A DNA stretch of 64,000 bases from Tyto alba (lineage: Eukaryota > Chordata > Aves > Strigiformes > Tytonidae). Below the pieces are notes generated by a model that was not told the DNA's origin, did no database searches, and saw only the letters and a program-made list of their open reading frames with translations. The stretch lies in contig NW_024881278.1 in NCBI RefSeq assembly GCF_018691265.1, positions 3,796,001-3,860,000 of the forward strand, written 5' to 3'. Position numbers and translations under genes: made by a program. Shown here in pieces: positions 24,743-37,130 of the stretch (positions are counted from its first letter, which is position 1; each line of letters opens with the position of its first letter).

Positions 24743-25318
24743 CCTTGTTTTTCAAGGACAGTAATATGTTTTGGCTATTTTTACCTACTAGCAGGAATTT
24801 GCAAATATTAATTGAGGTCTATGATCCTTCAGCATAACAGTTACCAGAACATACAGAAAGGAACATCACAACTTCTCCTGTAAATAATGTCAGGCCAAGA
24901 ACAAACAATAAGTTAAGCTAGTATTTCAATTGCTCTTACCATGTTTTTTTTACTCCACAAATTAGTGAAAGAAGAAGCTATAATAAAACAAGTCTACTTC
25001 ATCCTTTTTCAGGTGATCAATCTTATTTGAGCTGGAAGAGCATAAGAAGTGTTTTGGGAAATCTGCAGGAAAGCAAAAATTATTAAGTGATATTTTCTTA
25101 TCTTTCAAAGTGCAACATTTGAAGATAGCCAGGTGGGTAAGGAAAGTGAACTTTCTTATTCTCTGCTCTCTGGCCCTGTGAAGCAAAACTCTGCTTCCAT
25201 ATCCTGACACTGGCAAAGATGGACAGCGGTGCTGCAAAAATCATAAAGCCCTGTACTATACCCGTTGTATCAAAGAGAAAGCATGTGCACTGCTGTTATT
25301 CCATGTCAAAAAGCAAGG
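24743..25318. other. AT-rich non-coding, nothing recognised
   Basis: Unique AT-rich sequence with a T8 run near 24944. No element recognised. Confidence 0.6.
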
Positions 25319-25359
25319 AAAAAAAAAAAAAAAGCATTTATTTATTTATTTATTTATTT
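25319..25359. repeat. A15 tract followed by (ATTT)6
   Basis: Fifteen A (25319-25333), the dinucleotide GC, then six perfect ATTT units (25336-25359). A tail plus tetranucleotide expansion is typical of microsatellites seeded at an A-rich retroposon tail, although no retroposon body is recognisable upstream. Confidence 0.9.
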
Positions 25360-25430
25360 GATTGTTTGTTTCTTTATTTATATATTTTACTGTGGGCCAT
25401 TATAAAACATCTCAGACTTTTCCAAAACAC

Positions 25431-25700
25431 CTTATTTCACTCTCACTTCCCTCTACCACTTAATTTCTCTCTCTTCCTGTTGCTTCCGGACCATGACTAC
25501 ATGTTCTACTGATCCCTCTCTCACAAGACACCTAGGTAGATCACCACCTATATCAAGCCCACACAATCAGTTTTTCTCTCCTCTTTTTGGACACCTCCCA
25601 GCGAACTTCCTTTTCTCCTTGGTTTCTTTTCCTTTTTGCCATTCTTCAGACAATGAAACCCACTGGAGGCTACAGAACCCTGTTGCAGCAAAGGAAGCCA
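25431..25700. other. Pyrimidine-rich plus strand
   Basis: The plus strand is strongly enriched in C and T, with many CTCTC, TTCC and TTTT strings. Two plus-strand frames (111 and 74 codons) run into the following 100 bp, where an AATAAA occurs near 25787. No homology recognised. The block could be an old repeat or simply a low-complexity segment. Confidence 0.4.
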
Positions 25701-26059
25701 CTGCTGAGGCTACCTCACACAGAGCACCTCCGGGGGCTGGAGAAGCTGATGAGGAAGAGAGTCATTCATTCAGATCACCCAAAATCAATAAAGGCCTTTA
25801 TACCAGCCTGAGCGGGAGCAAAACATAACCCATCTCCTCCTCCTTCCATAACGCCTTGCTTAAACTACCAGGTTGTTTTCCCTCAGGGCTCCGTTTAACT
25901 GGAATGTCCTGCCGCCAGCCATCAGCCTAAGCTTTCTATATAAATGATGCATTTACTATAACATCTGAAACATAAGAGTGACCAATAACTTTTTAATGAG
26001 CACGCAAACAAGAAGAGCAAAACCCCATCATATCACAGACGAAGAGCTCTTTTTTCCAG

Positions 26060-26360
26060 TGATAATTGGAGTTTTTCTTGTCAGTATAGTCATTTATTCA
26101 GTTTAATGTTCACCCAATGAGCTTAATGCATTTATAATTGAATCTTTAGACTGCTTGGCTATGAATAAAGGATTAGGCCTGATGCAAAAGGTCACGTTGA
26201 CCTTGAGAGCTATCAAGTTACAAGACATTTTAGCAACGGAGTAAACAATTTAAATACGTCTTGGGAAGTAAAAAAGGTCCTAATGATGGAGACAATCAGA
26301 TAATCAAATGATATTTTGTTCTATTAATAAAAAGTTTATCTTGTCTCTTACAGTTATGTT
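26060..26360. promoter_or_regulatory. Candidate enhancer-like element around an oestrogen response element
   Basis: AT-rich sequence dense in words common in vertebrate enhancers: ATTA/TAAT homeodomain cores (for example TTATAATTG near 26131), GATA-type cores (AGATAATC near 26300 and TTATCT near 26336) and the exact nuclear-receptor palindrome at 26189-26203. No open frame of note. Conservation and activity are not visible here. Confidence 0.3.
26189..26203. promoter_or_regulatory. Perfect oestrogen response element palindrome
   Basis: AGGTCACGTTGACCT matches the consensus AGGTCAnnnTGACCT at all twelve fixed bases. Its right half continues as TGACCTTGA (26198-26206), whose complement TCAAGGTCA is the extended half-site used by oestrogen-related receptors and SF-1/LRH-1. 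The family knowledge is established. Binding at this site is inference. Confidence 0.6.
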
Positions 26361-26833
26361 AACACAGTGATTTTTATGTACTTTGGCAACTCAGTTTATC
26401 AATTATAGTTATTTCTTCCCAGCAGTTTCCACCATGTAAAGTTTGTAAACCCCAAAATACAAAGCTTCAGCAATGTACATAAAGAATATTTGCCTCATGA
26501 TTAAATGACATCACCTACAATAATCGTTGTACAAACACATTCATACCTTTTGCTTCCAGGTCTTCTGTAAATTAAAAGGCAAATTAAAAAATTTAGAAAT
26601 TGGAGTTTCTAAGAATTTTTTTGAGGGAGAAATGTCTCAAACATATGTCTTAGGGCTGATTCCAGTCAGAGAAGTGGGCCCTATATTTACCTATAGATTG
26701 CTTTGTGACACATTTCTGAATGTAACAGGGAAAGAATCCCAGAAGCAATGAGAAGGTCAGCTTTTGGTAAATTCTGCAAATACTGCAAGTTACAAAATAC
26801 CACAGCTCAACTCCTACATAAAATCACTACTTC
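26361..26833. other. AT-rich non-coding
   Basis: Unique AT-rich sequence. A 74-codon frame at 26527-26751 has no recognised similarity. Confidence 0.6.
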
Positions 26834-26860
26834 TTTTTTTTTTTTTTTTTTTTTTTTTTT
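26834..26860. repeat. T27 homopolymer
   Basis: Twenty-seven uninterrupted T, the longest homopolymer in the window, ending 86 bp before the GATA array. Its length may be unstable between individuals and sequencing runs. Confidence 0.95.
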
Positions 26861-26945
26861 CCTTCAGACTACTTTCTGGCAGCTGTTGACAAAACCTGAC
26901 TTTTTAATGGCCTGCATGAGCTTTGCTGACACAAATTCACAATAG

Positions 26946-27229
<284 letters not shown>

Positions 27230-27232
<3 letters not shown>

Positions 27233-29265
27233 ATACCCATGTAACACACATCACTGACAAATGACAATGCCCTCCAAATTAAGATCACTGCTCCAATAAT
27301 CCAGTATGTTCTTCACAACACCATCAAAATACATTTATTTATTCATGAGTTTCAAATGAAATGAAGATTAACATCTATCCAAGTGAAGTTTGAAGACTGA
27401 TGATGTCCTTTTCCTTACCATTTTCAAGATTAAACAAAACAACAGATCACAACACTGAGGCCAATCAGGACCAATGGTAGGCTTTGTCCGACTTAAATGG
27501 ATACTTATAAAGTTTAACCTCACAAGTCACATGAAATTACAACCCCACAAATCACAAGTGACTGAATATAAAATAAAATATTGAAATGAAACCGTTCTGG
27601 CCTGTCTAATCAAATTATCGGAAATGTAATGGTGATGGCATCTGATAAAGACATTTAAGGAAGCTCTGCCAAAGTGTTCCAGGGCTCTGTTTGGCAAACA
27701 GCTCCTTTGTACCTGCCCCTGGGTGACTCGAGAAGCTTTGAGTATGTCTACACAGCTACTGAAGACTATTCAACTCCGTTAGATTAACAGCCAGTCCTGG
27801 CATGGTCAGCAGCGATGTCTTCTGAAATCAGGGCAGATTTATCGACCTCTCAATTTATTGAAGGAAAGAGATATAACAATCTCTTAAAAGAGACAAACTA
27901 GGAAAAAAGTAATAAAACAACAGAACCACTGTGACAAGTGCTGTTGGTAGGTCTATAGTCTTTCAATTCCTGCCAAGGATTCTCTCAAAGGCATCCTATT
28001 TTTATTTTTCAGAAAGAAGAAAAAAAGACAGGCATGTGGAATGGTTTCACATGCTCCCCCCATGATACGGGACATGGCAAGGCAGGAGGAGGGGAACCAC
28101 AGCAAGTGGCCTGTGTTTGTCTGGAGGGCAAGGCAGCAAAGAGCAAATATGAGAAAAGCCTATTTGTATCTAAACCGCAAGCAACCACTTCTACAATACT
28201 GTGAGATACTGGAACATCACTTTGGCATGAGAATGCGAAAAGCAGCACAGAAGCAGCTTGCACGCAGCGGCACACCGCAGCATGGCTGCCTCAGACTAGG
28301 TAGTGATGGCTTGGCTCAAGCATCACTGGTAGCAGTGGGATGATTTATAACCCCCTGAAGCAGCAGACGTGCACACTTGGCTGTGTAGTGGTAGCTCTGG
28401 TTTCTAAAATCGGGGAAGTAAACAGAAACTTGAACTTTTTTTCTAATTCCTTTACTTAATCTATCGAGAATACTGACATACACTTTAGACCACATGACAA
28501 GGTTGGCCAAGTTTGTCATTTCTAAGAGAGTGTTGATATCAAATCCTATTCTGTTCACCTACCCAAGTAATTTCTTGGACCTCTGTAGAACTGGTCAGGT
28601 AAGATGAACATAATTTAGTCATAAAAATCTAAATCCTAAGGCTTTCTGGTGTTTACGACCAGGAAATTTGTAGTAATTTTCTTCAATACTAGTAGGCTTA
28701 TTTGGAACCTGAATTATAAAAGCAATTTTCAGTAACATACCTGGTGTGTGAACAAGCCTTTTCCATAAAAAACACCACTTATTTAAGAGGCATGATACTT
28801 CACAGAACACAATCACATTTGAAGAGTTCTTATTATAGTAACTCCTCTATAACTGGAGCATTAAATAAGTTCTACTGTGTTATTAAAAAGTCTTGAAAAT
28901 ACTCTTTGAAGTTACTTAAAGTTACATTATGGCTCTGTCACTTGTTTTAGAAGAAATGAGACCTGGGAACCAGGGAGAAGCACAGAATTACAACGCCGGC
29001 ATGATAGCTCCCCTGCAGGCAACAGTGCTGCTGCAAGCAAACACCAAACTCCCTTCGTGTCTAACACCCTCTCCCATGGGCAAAGCAGCTTTGAAGACAC
29101 AGCAAACCTGGCTTGTCTCCTTCCAGGGCTATTCAAAGCTCTTTTGACCATGGTCAAAGACCCAGGTCTTTGTGCGTGTTGCTGGACTGCTTTCTGCTAC
29201 CTTTGGGTGAGTCTTCTGCCTGTGAAACAAAGCAGGGAGCCCAGGAGGAGAGGTTCCTCCCTAAA
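27230..29265. other. Non-coding, nothing recognised
   Basis: Unique sequence. Overlapping frames around 28009-28343 are open on both strands. Possible C/D snoRNA boxes near 27400-27455 fail the terminal-stem test. Confidence 0.55.
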
Positions 29266-29281
29266 ACTAGATGATCTTTGA
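29266..29281 (+). mobile_element. Possible fragment of a CR1 retrotransposon 3-prime end
   Basis: ACTAGATGATCTTTGA closely resembles the phrase found shortly before the terminal octamer repeats of avian CR1 LINEs. Neither the following conserved block nor the terminal ATTCTRTG octamers are recognisable, and the upstream sequence is not clearly CR1. At best this is a severely decayed remnant. Confidence 0.25.
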
Positions 29282-32200
29282 CGCACATTAACCTTTTCTT
29301 ATTAACTGTATTTTTCATCTCACTGTTGATACTGCTGAGGACAGAGTGATGGCATTTTTGATCTTAAATCTTAACGACCTGCAGAAATGTCATGCTGCAC
29401 ATCGGAGCTCAGATGGCACGATGAAGAAGACTGACCCAAACCTCTCCATTAAATATATATTAGTCACAGAAACTTGGCCTCTAGCCTTCAATTTTAAGCT
29501 CTTTAGAAAATCAATCACACCAAGTGTCATTCATAAAAGTAAGGAGGTAGCTAAACCAGCTAAACAAAATCTCTTCATTCTGCCCACTTGCATCCTACCA
29601 ACGTCTCCAAGAATTCACTTCACATGGAGTTAAAAAAAACCCAAATCCATACTGAGAGAGGAATGCTATTGTAGATGACTCGAGGCTTAACAAAAATTCA
29701 GTTGGTGAATTACCAACCAATGATCAATCTGCAGCAGTGTTATGAAGATATGCTTGCAAACAAAAGAAGTGAGAAGGCTATTTTCCACTGAAGAGCAATG
29801 GGAGGTGGCCAGATTTCAGCACGGTAAGGGAGTCTTTCAAACCTTATGTAGTGCTTGCAATTTGTGTTCCTACTGGCTGTGCAACTCCCCTATATGCTCT
29901 ACATGGAGAACCTCTCCTCAGCTAACTGGCATCATTTTAAACCCTCAAGAGTGAAAATGTGGTTTCAACAGAGTTGTGTAATTCTTCCCAATGGAACTTT
30001 TCAGCTTCGGTCTCCTCTATACATCACCTAAAGACCTTGTTATCTCTTGTTTGAAACCCCATGGCCCCACTGAGAAATCTCAAGTTTTGTTCAGAAAGTT
30101 GAGAGTGTAAAAATCGACGCATGTAAGAACCTTGGAAATTGAGACAATAGATATTTTACGTTCTCAGTTTTCGCATCTGGAGTGAGAAGTGGGACTACTT
30201 TTCTGCTTCACCAGATAATGCTGCTAAGTTTAGGTCTCCAGTCTCAGTGCATAAATGAATCAATAACTTTATTTCAAACTAGCAAGCACGCCCCAGTAAG
30301 TTTTAAAATCAAATTCTTCTTTATGTCTGGCTTCCTAACAGTGGTAATGCATCATATGTCCCTCTGCTCTGAGCAGACAGTGAAAATTTAAGTGAAATTT
30401 TTGTCCCAGGATAGCCCAGACAAGGCACTAACTGCAATATTGTATCCTCTGGGTAAAGCTTCACAGATTTCTGTCTACTCACGCAACTGACAGCTTTGCA
30501 AAACTAGCTCACATCAATTTTCCCACCAAATACCATGATTAGTCAACACAAATGGCAACAACATTTACATTCTTTACATCCTAAATCTGACAGATGAAGG
30601 TCAGCAAGACTGACACACTTTGCAATTACAACTGAAAAGCTCTAATACATTAAATGTAACTTTACCCAAAATTGTGGCTAGCCAACTCAAAAATAAACTG
30701 CATGCGAGATTCAAAGGTACCTCATTTTAGTATGTTTTTGATGTACACAAGCATGAAGTTTAATTTCCACATGGGCCAGAAACAATTCAACACATTTACT
30801 GGCTGCTTAGAAGCAGGGAAATTTAAAGTACAGTTCAGAAGTGAAAACATTACTACATAATCTGGTAAACTATGTTGTATAACCTGTGACTAAACAAAGA
30901 AAAGTTTTGCCAAGACAATTACAATTATTACTAATGGAAAGTATCCCCGCTGCCTGTTCTTATACTGTCAAAAAGGCAAAATAAACAATCTACTTAGAGG
31001 AATGTAGGGAACACTCAACGCCCTTTGCAAGTGGGAAAGTAGTCACTGGGGGGACACGGTGCCAAACGAGAAGTATTTCTCTTGCCTCGCTTCGTGGGCA
31101 ACGGGTGTACCAGCTTCCCCGGCACAGCAAGCAGTGAAGTGCAGGCCTGCTCTTGCTCACCAGTTGCACTAATCAGTATACAAACTAGTCGTCAACTATT
31201 CCATAACACATATCATACTGCAAAAATGAAAGCAATGTGTGCACGGGTTCACAAAGCAGATGGTGGCACCTTCTCAGGCGCAGGCAACTCTTTAAAAGAG
31301 CTAATGCGGCAACAGCATATTGTGAATTCAGCTGGAAAACGGGCAATTACTCCTGGTTTTGCATACCGGAGGTTTTCTGCAGAACTAACCTTCCCAATCC
31401 TAGCACTGCTGAAATAATTACTTTTCACTAGCCTCTTAGCATTTTAACAGCTCTGTTGTTGCCAGCGTCTTAGATAAATGGCATGGTGGACAAAGAAACA
31501 ACCAGATGTTAATTTGAGTTACAAAGCTGTGTTCAAGGACAGCTGTTCACCTTCTCTCTCATCAATTCTATTTTGAAGTCTGAATTGGAGAAACAAAAAT
31601 GGGGAAAAAGAAGTGCTAGATCCATCTTTTTCTCATCATAAGCACCCATAGACAAATAACAGTTCCAACCAGAGGCCCTACTCTCAGACTACTTATCTCA
31701 AAAGTTATCTATTTCTATCAGTGGACTTCGTAGGAAACTCCAAACACATAAATCCATCTGTATGGAAAACAGGGTTATAACAGTGGGCTATTTTTTTGCC
31801 TTAATAGCAGAAGAACCTCAGAATGAATCATTATATGATATTATCTGAGAGCATGTTGGTAACCTCTAACATCACTATGGCTCCAGAAATATTTTTCTTC
31901 CTAAGGTATAATTTCATAACAAATTAAGTTTAAACAGTTTGATTCATTTTAGCAGACCAAAGATCCGTGTTCAGATCAGTCAATGGTGAAATAATCTATC
32001 TAATAAACTGAGACTGCAAAGACAAAGTAGTTCAACTTTCTGTATGAAAATTTAATATATATATTCTTACATTTTTCCTCCAGTCAGGATGGAAAAAGAA
32101 TTGGATTTGCATAACACCCCACAGAATAGCAATTCTGGTATTTGACTACCTTTAAAAAGATGATTCTAATCCAGTTTTCTCACAGTTCATCTGTCACAGG

Positions 32201-33900
32201 TACACCTATAGCAAATTGCTGTAAATAAATGGATGGCAGATTTTTGAGAGTTACTTCCTCAAAACGTTTCCCTAAACCAACACGGCTAATGACAAACCTG
32301 CAGTGATCTCTTCCTAACAGACTGTGCTGCCTATTTGTTTGTAAATTCTCAGACGTCCTCTTCCTTCAGAGGGATGTTTTGCTACTGTTAAGAAACAACC
32401 ACCTCCTAATGATGGGGATGGTGGAATACAGAATATGTTTATTTGATGTGCAGGTGCCATGAAGCCCAAAGGGGTGGTGAGAGCCCTGAGGCATGGAGCA
32501 GACTCAAACCCAGCCTTCGTAACGGAGGATATGGTCTGGAGAGATAGGGTGTTACGCATGGGGCACCAAAAAAGTAGTAAGTTTAGGCTTGACAATTACA
32601 GGAATACAGGATGCGAAAAAACCCTGTGGAACAGAAGGTCAGAAGTAATCGTACCGCCGTGAAGAGCCAGACAATATCTGTCTGAATGCATGTATACAGT
32701 AATGCACATGTGCATATGCATGTCCTGCAAGACTGAAAGCCCTGATCCCACTCGGCTCTTGTGAAAGGACCTGGCTGGAAACCTGCATCCACTTTTGGGC
32801 ACTGCCTTCAAAGGAGAGGGGGACCCACTGGAGACAGTCCCAGGCACAACATGATGAATGAACCAAGGTCTAAAAGACATGGTCTATAAAGGGAACCTGA
32901 GTTAACTGGGAGTCTTTAGCTGAAGGAGCAAAGACTTTAGCAACATGGAAGGCTGCTGCTTCCATGAGAGGGAAGAGCGGCACATTTTCCAGGTTCACTG
33001 GGGACAGAAAGGGAGGGATGAGCTCGCAGGGCAATTGGGGAGGTCCAGATGGGGCACTTGGAAAAACACCTTAGTAAGGACAGCAAAGCATAGACAAAGT
33101 TCACGGATAAATGTGGAATCTTCATAAAAAGTTTAGAGATATGGGAATGAGGATTTTCACTAGAACTTTGTTTTAGGGATATTCAGAGGAACAAGAAGGG
33201 GAAAGAGGTAAAAGCAAATTGTCATATTGACAGGAGTCCAACAGCTTCCCATCACATCGATTACATCCAAAGCAAACCCAATTGCATTCAGGTTTTCTCC
33301 TGGATTGACACCATTACAGGAGAGGTGAGAATCTGGTGGTGAAGTTAAAGATGGACACTCACCCACAGGGTAGTTATACTAAAAAAAGAGCTATTTCAAC
33401 TCAGAGAATATTGTAAAATGCCACTTTCTTGACTGACAAATCATCAATTATAAAACAATGTGTGCCATATCTGTTTATACCTAATTGTCTACTTTTCTAA
33501 AATTAGCTTTCCTGTGACACCCAATTGAGGCTTTTAAAACCCTATTCTTCTGTCATAGCTCCGTATCCAAATCTGGGAAAATACATTAAACTCACTGGCT
33601 GAAATGCTTTGTCCAAAAGTTATTTAAAAGATAAATGTCTTTTTATCCTTTTGGTGTTTGTTTGTTTGTTTTCCTCTCATATATATAGCTTTTATTGACT
33701 TTTATGGATTTAATCCTTCATTAAAATCAAATAAGCAAAACAAACTGTGTCTTGTTAAATATTCATTTTCAAAACATGGAAAATGTTTTGTGAATGTTTC
33801 CTAAGCAGCCAAATACTGCTTGTTTCTCATTTCTTTTTGATTCTGATAAATCAAACAAACTTCACAACTACCCCAACAAAATATATATGCCAGCATTGGT
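29282..33900. other. Non-coding, nothing recognised
   Basis: About 4.6 kb of unique AT-leaning sequence. Open frames of up to 111 codons (31082-31417) lack recognisable domains. Between 32314 and 33127 several frames overlap on both strands. Confidence 0.55.
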
Positions 33901-34150
33901 GTGAGTGGAGAGTGGGAGGCTGCGCAGCTTGTGACTAGCAGAAGAGCTTGCTCCGTTTGCAGGGGAGCGATCCCGCTCTGGGAGCCGGAGGAAGGATGGG
34001 ATGCTGCCGTCGGCAGCGCAGGGGACGCAGAGCTGGCAGCTGTGGCTGTGTGGGAGTCGAGATGCACACAGCATGACACGTTTTCTGGGCTGGGGGTGGG
34101 AAGAAGACGTGGAGAGGAGGCAGCTCATGGGTGAACGTGTGGGAAGAAAT
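33901..34150. other. GC-rich pocket
   Basis: A G-rich plus strand with several CpGs and repeated GGGAGC/GGGATG-like words. Open frames coexist on both strands (77 codons plus; 92, 127 and 129 codons minus), as expected from low stop density. No promoter signature was identified. Confidence 0.45.
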
Positions 34151-35317
34151 GGAGAGACAACGAGGAGGCTTTTCCAAGGTAACTGCTGAGAGTCTGTCCT
34201 GCTTCTGAATTGCAGGGGAGGTGAAAGCTTTCCCAGCTCTGATTTGCACACCTATGCCTCCCCAAACACTGGCCTGGGCACTTCTGAATGTAATAGTAAT
34301 GGCTGCAGTATAATAATTGCACAAGACAAAAAAAAAAAAAAAATATACCTACAAAAATCATGCTAGTTTACATGAATAAAGGGTTTGTTGCAAAAGCGAT
34401 GCAGCAAATAAAGACCATGGAGAAGGTGGGAGTTGGAAATGACAACTGTAAGGAGTCCCTCAGCCCTCAACTGCACTGAGCCCGAAACCCTTGCATAAAC
34501 TACAGCCCAGTTGTGCCATGCCCTGGAAATAACACAGCTTTGAGACTGGCTGCCTCAGATAAAACAATAGCTTTGGTGACTCACGAGAGAAGCCTTAATG
34601 CTAAAATTTCCTGTGGAACTGTTGAGTGTCTTTTCGAGCAAAGTGCTTATTACCAGGGACTTGTCGTCCCAAGTTCAACTGTAACCTTGACATATGCTTA
34701 TTTTCTTTTAGGAAACTACCTTTCTTAGTTATTACATATTGAAAGCATTGTGGTTTCCAGCAGTTATAAGGGGAGCGAACTACCAAGGAAGTGCCACAAA
34801 AAAGTAATATTGAAGCTGCAGGACACGACGCTGCTGAAAGAAAAAATAAATACTATTAGTACAGAGACCTTTAGGAAGTTGCAATTCGTGATCTCCCAAA
34901 GGAAAATACAGAGCAAGCCTTGCACAACTTAATTCTACAGAAAAAACGTCCATTAAATGCATCCCTTCACTTTTCACATTGCTTCAGCTGTCACTTTGCG
35001 AAGGCTGGAGAGGGAACGGATCTGTCTGCCTGCTGCTGGGGAGAAAGCAAGCAGCGCGGTCTGGCGGGGTGAGGGTCAGCTGTACCTTCTCTCCTCCTCA
35101 CCAGCAACCTCTGACAGCTGGTGCCAACCAGGAGAGGAGTTTTGCTGTGCAGAGCCTCAATGAAATACCCTGCAGAGCTGCAGGCTGCCCAAGGTATTTA
35201 TAAAGCTCGTGCTAATGATACCCATGTGGGTTTTTTCCAAAACTCTCTTCGTGTCCTATCTGCCACTGAATGGAGCCACAGGAATGCAGTCATTGGTGCG
35301 TCCCTCTTCCCTGCAGC
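34151..35317. other. Non-coding with A16 tract
   Basis: Unique sequence with A16 at 34328-34343 and a GC-richer part at 34980-35160. Short overlapping frames only. Confidence 0.55.
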
Positions 35318-35344
35318 TAATGACCTTATGTTGGAAGGTCATTA
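35318..35344. repeat. Inverted repeat of nuclear-receptor half-sites
   Basis: Perfect 10-bp arms TAATGACCTT (35318-35327) and AAGGTCATTA (35335-35344) flank a 7-bp spacer. Each arm contains AAGGTCA, the ROR/ERR/SF-1-type half-site, in everted orientation (TGACCT, 9 bp, AGGTCA). Confidence 0.75.
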
Positions 35345-36600
35345 AAAACATTTAGGGCAGAAGGAAGCAGCCTAGTTGACATCAGGTCCTGCAGATCTGT
35401 CAGCACAGCACAAGCGTTTCCTCTCCTGCTCCTTAATTGCACAGAGCAAAACTCCTACCAGGGAATCAGTGAAGAAAACCAGTCAAGGGCACGTAAGCCA
35501 AGAGGTCAGGCACCCTCACGGCCTGGTTTGCTGAGCGGTGCCTGCTGCCCCTCTCCTAATCTCTACATCTCAGCAGTGCAATTTGGTTTCTTTTCACGTA
35601 CGTATGGGATGCCCACCACAGAAAGGCTTCAGCACCTCCCAAGGACTAGTTTTATAAACACATACATCTCAAGACCTCCCTCTCCTTTCCCTCCTCCAGT
35701 CCCTCACACCTGCAGGGGCTAGATACAGTTTTGTGGGCTGCTTCTTCACATGATGAGGTGCCAGAATAGGTGCAGAGGTGGTGAAAGGAATGGTGGCTCC
35801 TTCATAATGCCATGAGGTTTATATGATCAAGGAAAAAGTAATTTAGTCAGTGTCTTATGGCTGAATTCTCAAAGGAGAGGAGCACATTGGCTTTTTGTGT
35901 CTCAAAGGACACTAAAATCCTGGCTATATGTAGCCTAGAAACCTGCTGGTAAATCAGTGGCTGTGGGAACAGAAAATATGGCACACGCTTCCCTGTGGAT
36001 TTACTAGGACCATATACGCCGAGCTGTGGAAACTTGAAGGTCACTGAACAATACTAAAGATGCTGATGCTTAGTAATGTAATAATAATGTAAACTGCAAT
36101 TAAATGTATTTGAACTGAGGGCTTTAAATGACTTGCAGGATATGCGTTACCAACTATGGGACGAATCCATGGCATTCCGTTGGGGATTTTTTTTAAAACC
36201 CACATTTTACGGCTCATTCCAGAAGTGTATGATATGGAATGATTTTTCAGATTTAAATTAATTCAAACATTTCTAAATACATGTGTAAATAAAGTAATAC
36301 TGGGAACATTCCCGACAATTCCACTGGAGTCAGACAAAATGTATGAAGGCATAAAAATGTCAAGATTGGTATGAAAAAACAGTGTTTCTGTAGGCATCGT
36401 TTCCATACGTGGTATGCTCTGAGAGAATATCACTACATTGCGAAGATGGTAAAGGCTCTAGCTCTGAGGTAAGAGAGACTCACTGCAGTGGAAAGAGCAA
36501 TGATTACAGAAGGCAAAGGGAAAAAACACGGAGTGAAAGTTCCCCGGCTGTGCCTGTGCCATCTCAATATGGATATTTTTCTGCCAACAAAAACTGAAAG
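35345..36600. other. Non-coding, nothing recognised
   Basis: Unique sequence. A pyrimidine-rich stretch lies at 35680-35715. No gene or element recognised. Confidence 0.6.
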
Positions 36601-37130
36601 GTGAACTCAGCTTTCCTCCCTCACCCTGTTACAAACCATCAATTCTCATGGTTTCAGACGCTGTTGCTTTCTTACAGCACCCTGCAGCAATACCCTTCGG
36701 GCAGCCCTATCCCCGGCCCCAAATTTAGCCTCAGAGCTTCATCGGCCGAGTCTTTCTCACAGTTACTCTCACAGCCAGACTCGATGTCTTTTGCCTCTTC
36801 TCCAACATCCTTTCCAAAATCCTATCAGATCAATTGGCAAAAACAATTATAAGCTTTTGCCTGGCTGCCAAACACCCATGCAAGCCTTTCTCTTCCCTCT
36901 TCCTCCTCTTACCGAAAATGCTCTCAGCAAAACCTTCTCAGTTGCCCCTATGCCACTGCAGCTTGATAACAAATAGGTTTGCTCCAAGACCCTGAACTAC
37001 TGCCCTACTTCGTACCTGCTGTCTTGGCTATAACTACAATCTCTTTCATCTTCTTTTAATTCCTTTCCTCTCTCCTTCCACTGTGCCTGTACCTCTGATT
37101 TCCTGCTTTCTCTGTGTACTACTTCAAGAG
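36601..37130. other. Pyrimidine-rich plus strand
   Basis: About 500 bp strongly biased to C and T on the plus strand. Two plus-strand frames (36601-36852, 83 codons; 36791-36976, 61 codons) yield S-, P- and Q-rich peptides that reflect composition. Acceptor-like TTCTTACAG near 36670 precedes a CpG-containing stretch, but no matching donor or family similarity supports an exon. Confidence 0.4.

Noticed and set aside
27395..27460. Possible C/D-box snoRNA (TGATGA then CTGA about 50 nt later)
   Set aside because: The base before the C box is a pyrimidine and the flanks cannot form a terminal stem. Similar C-box-like strings at 13988, 18987, 53671 and 54854 also lack a partner D box or stem.
36601..36976. 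Possible exon after TTCTTACAG with S/P/Q-rich translation
   Set aside because: The region is a pyrimidine-rich low-complexity stretch with overlapping frames, no credible donor and no recognised protein.
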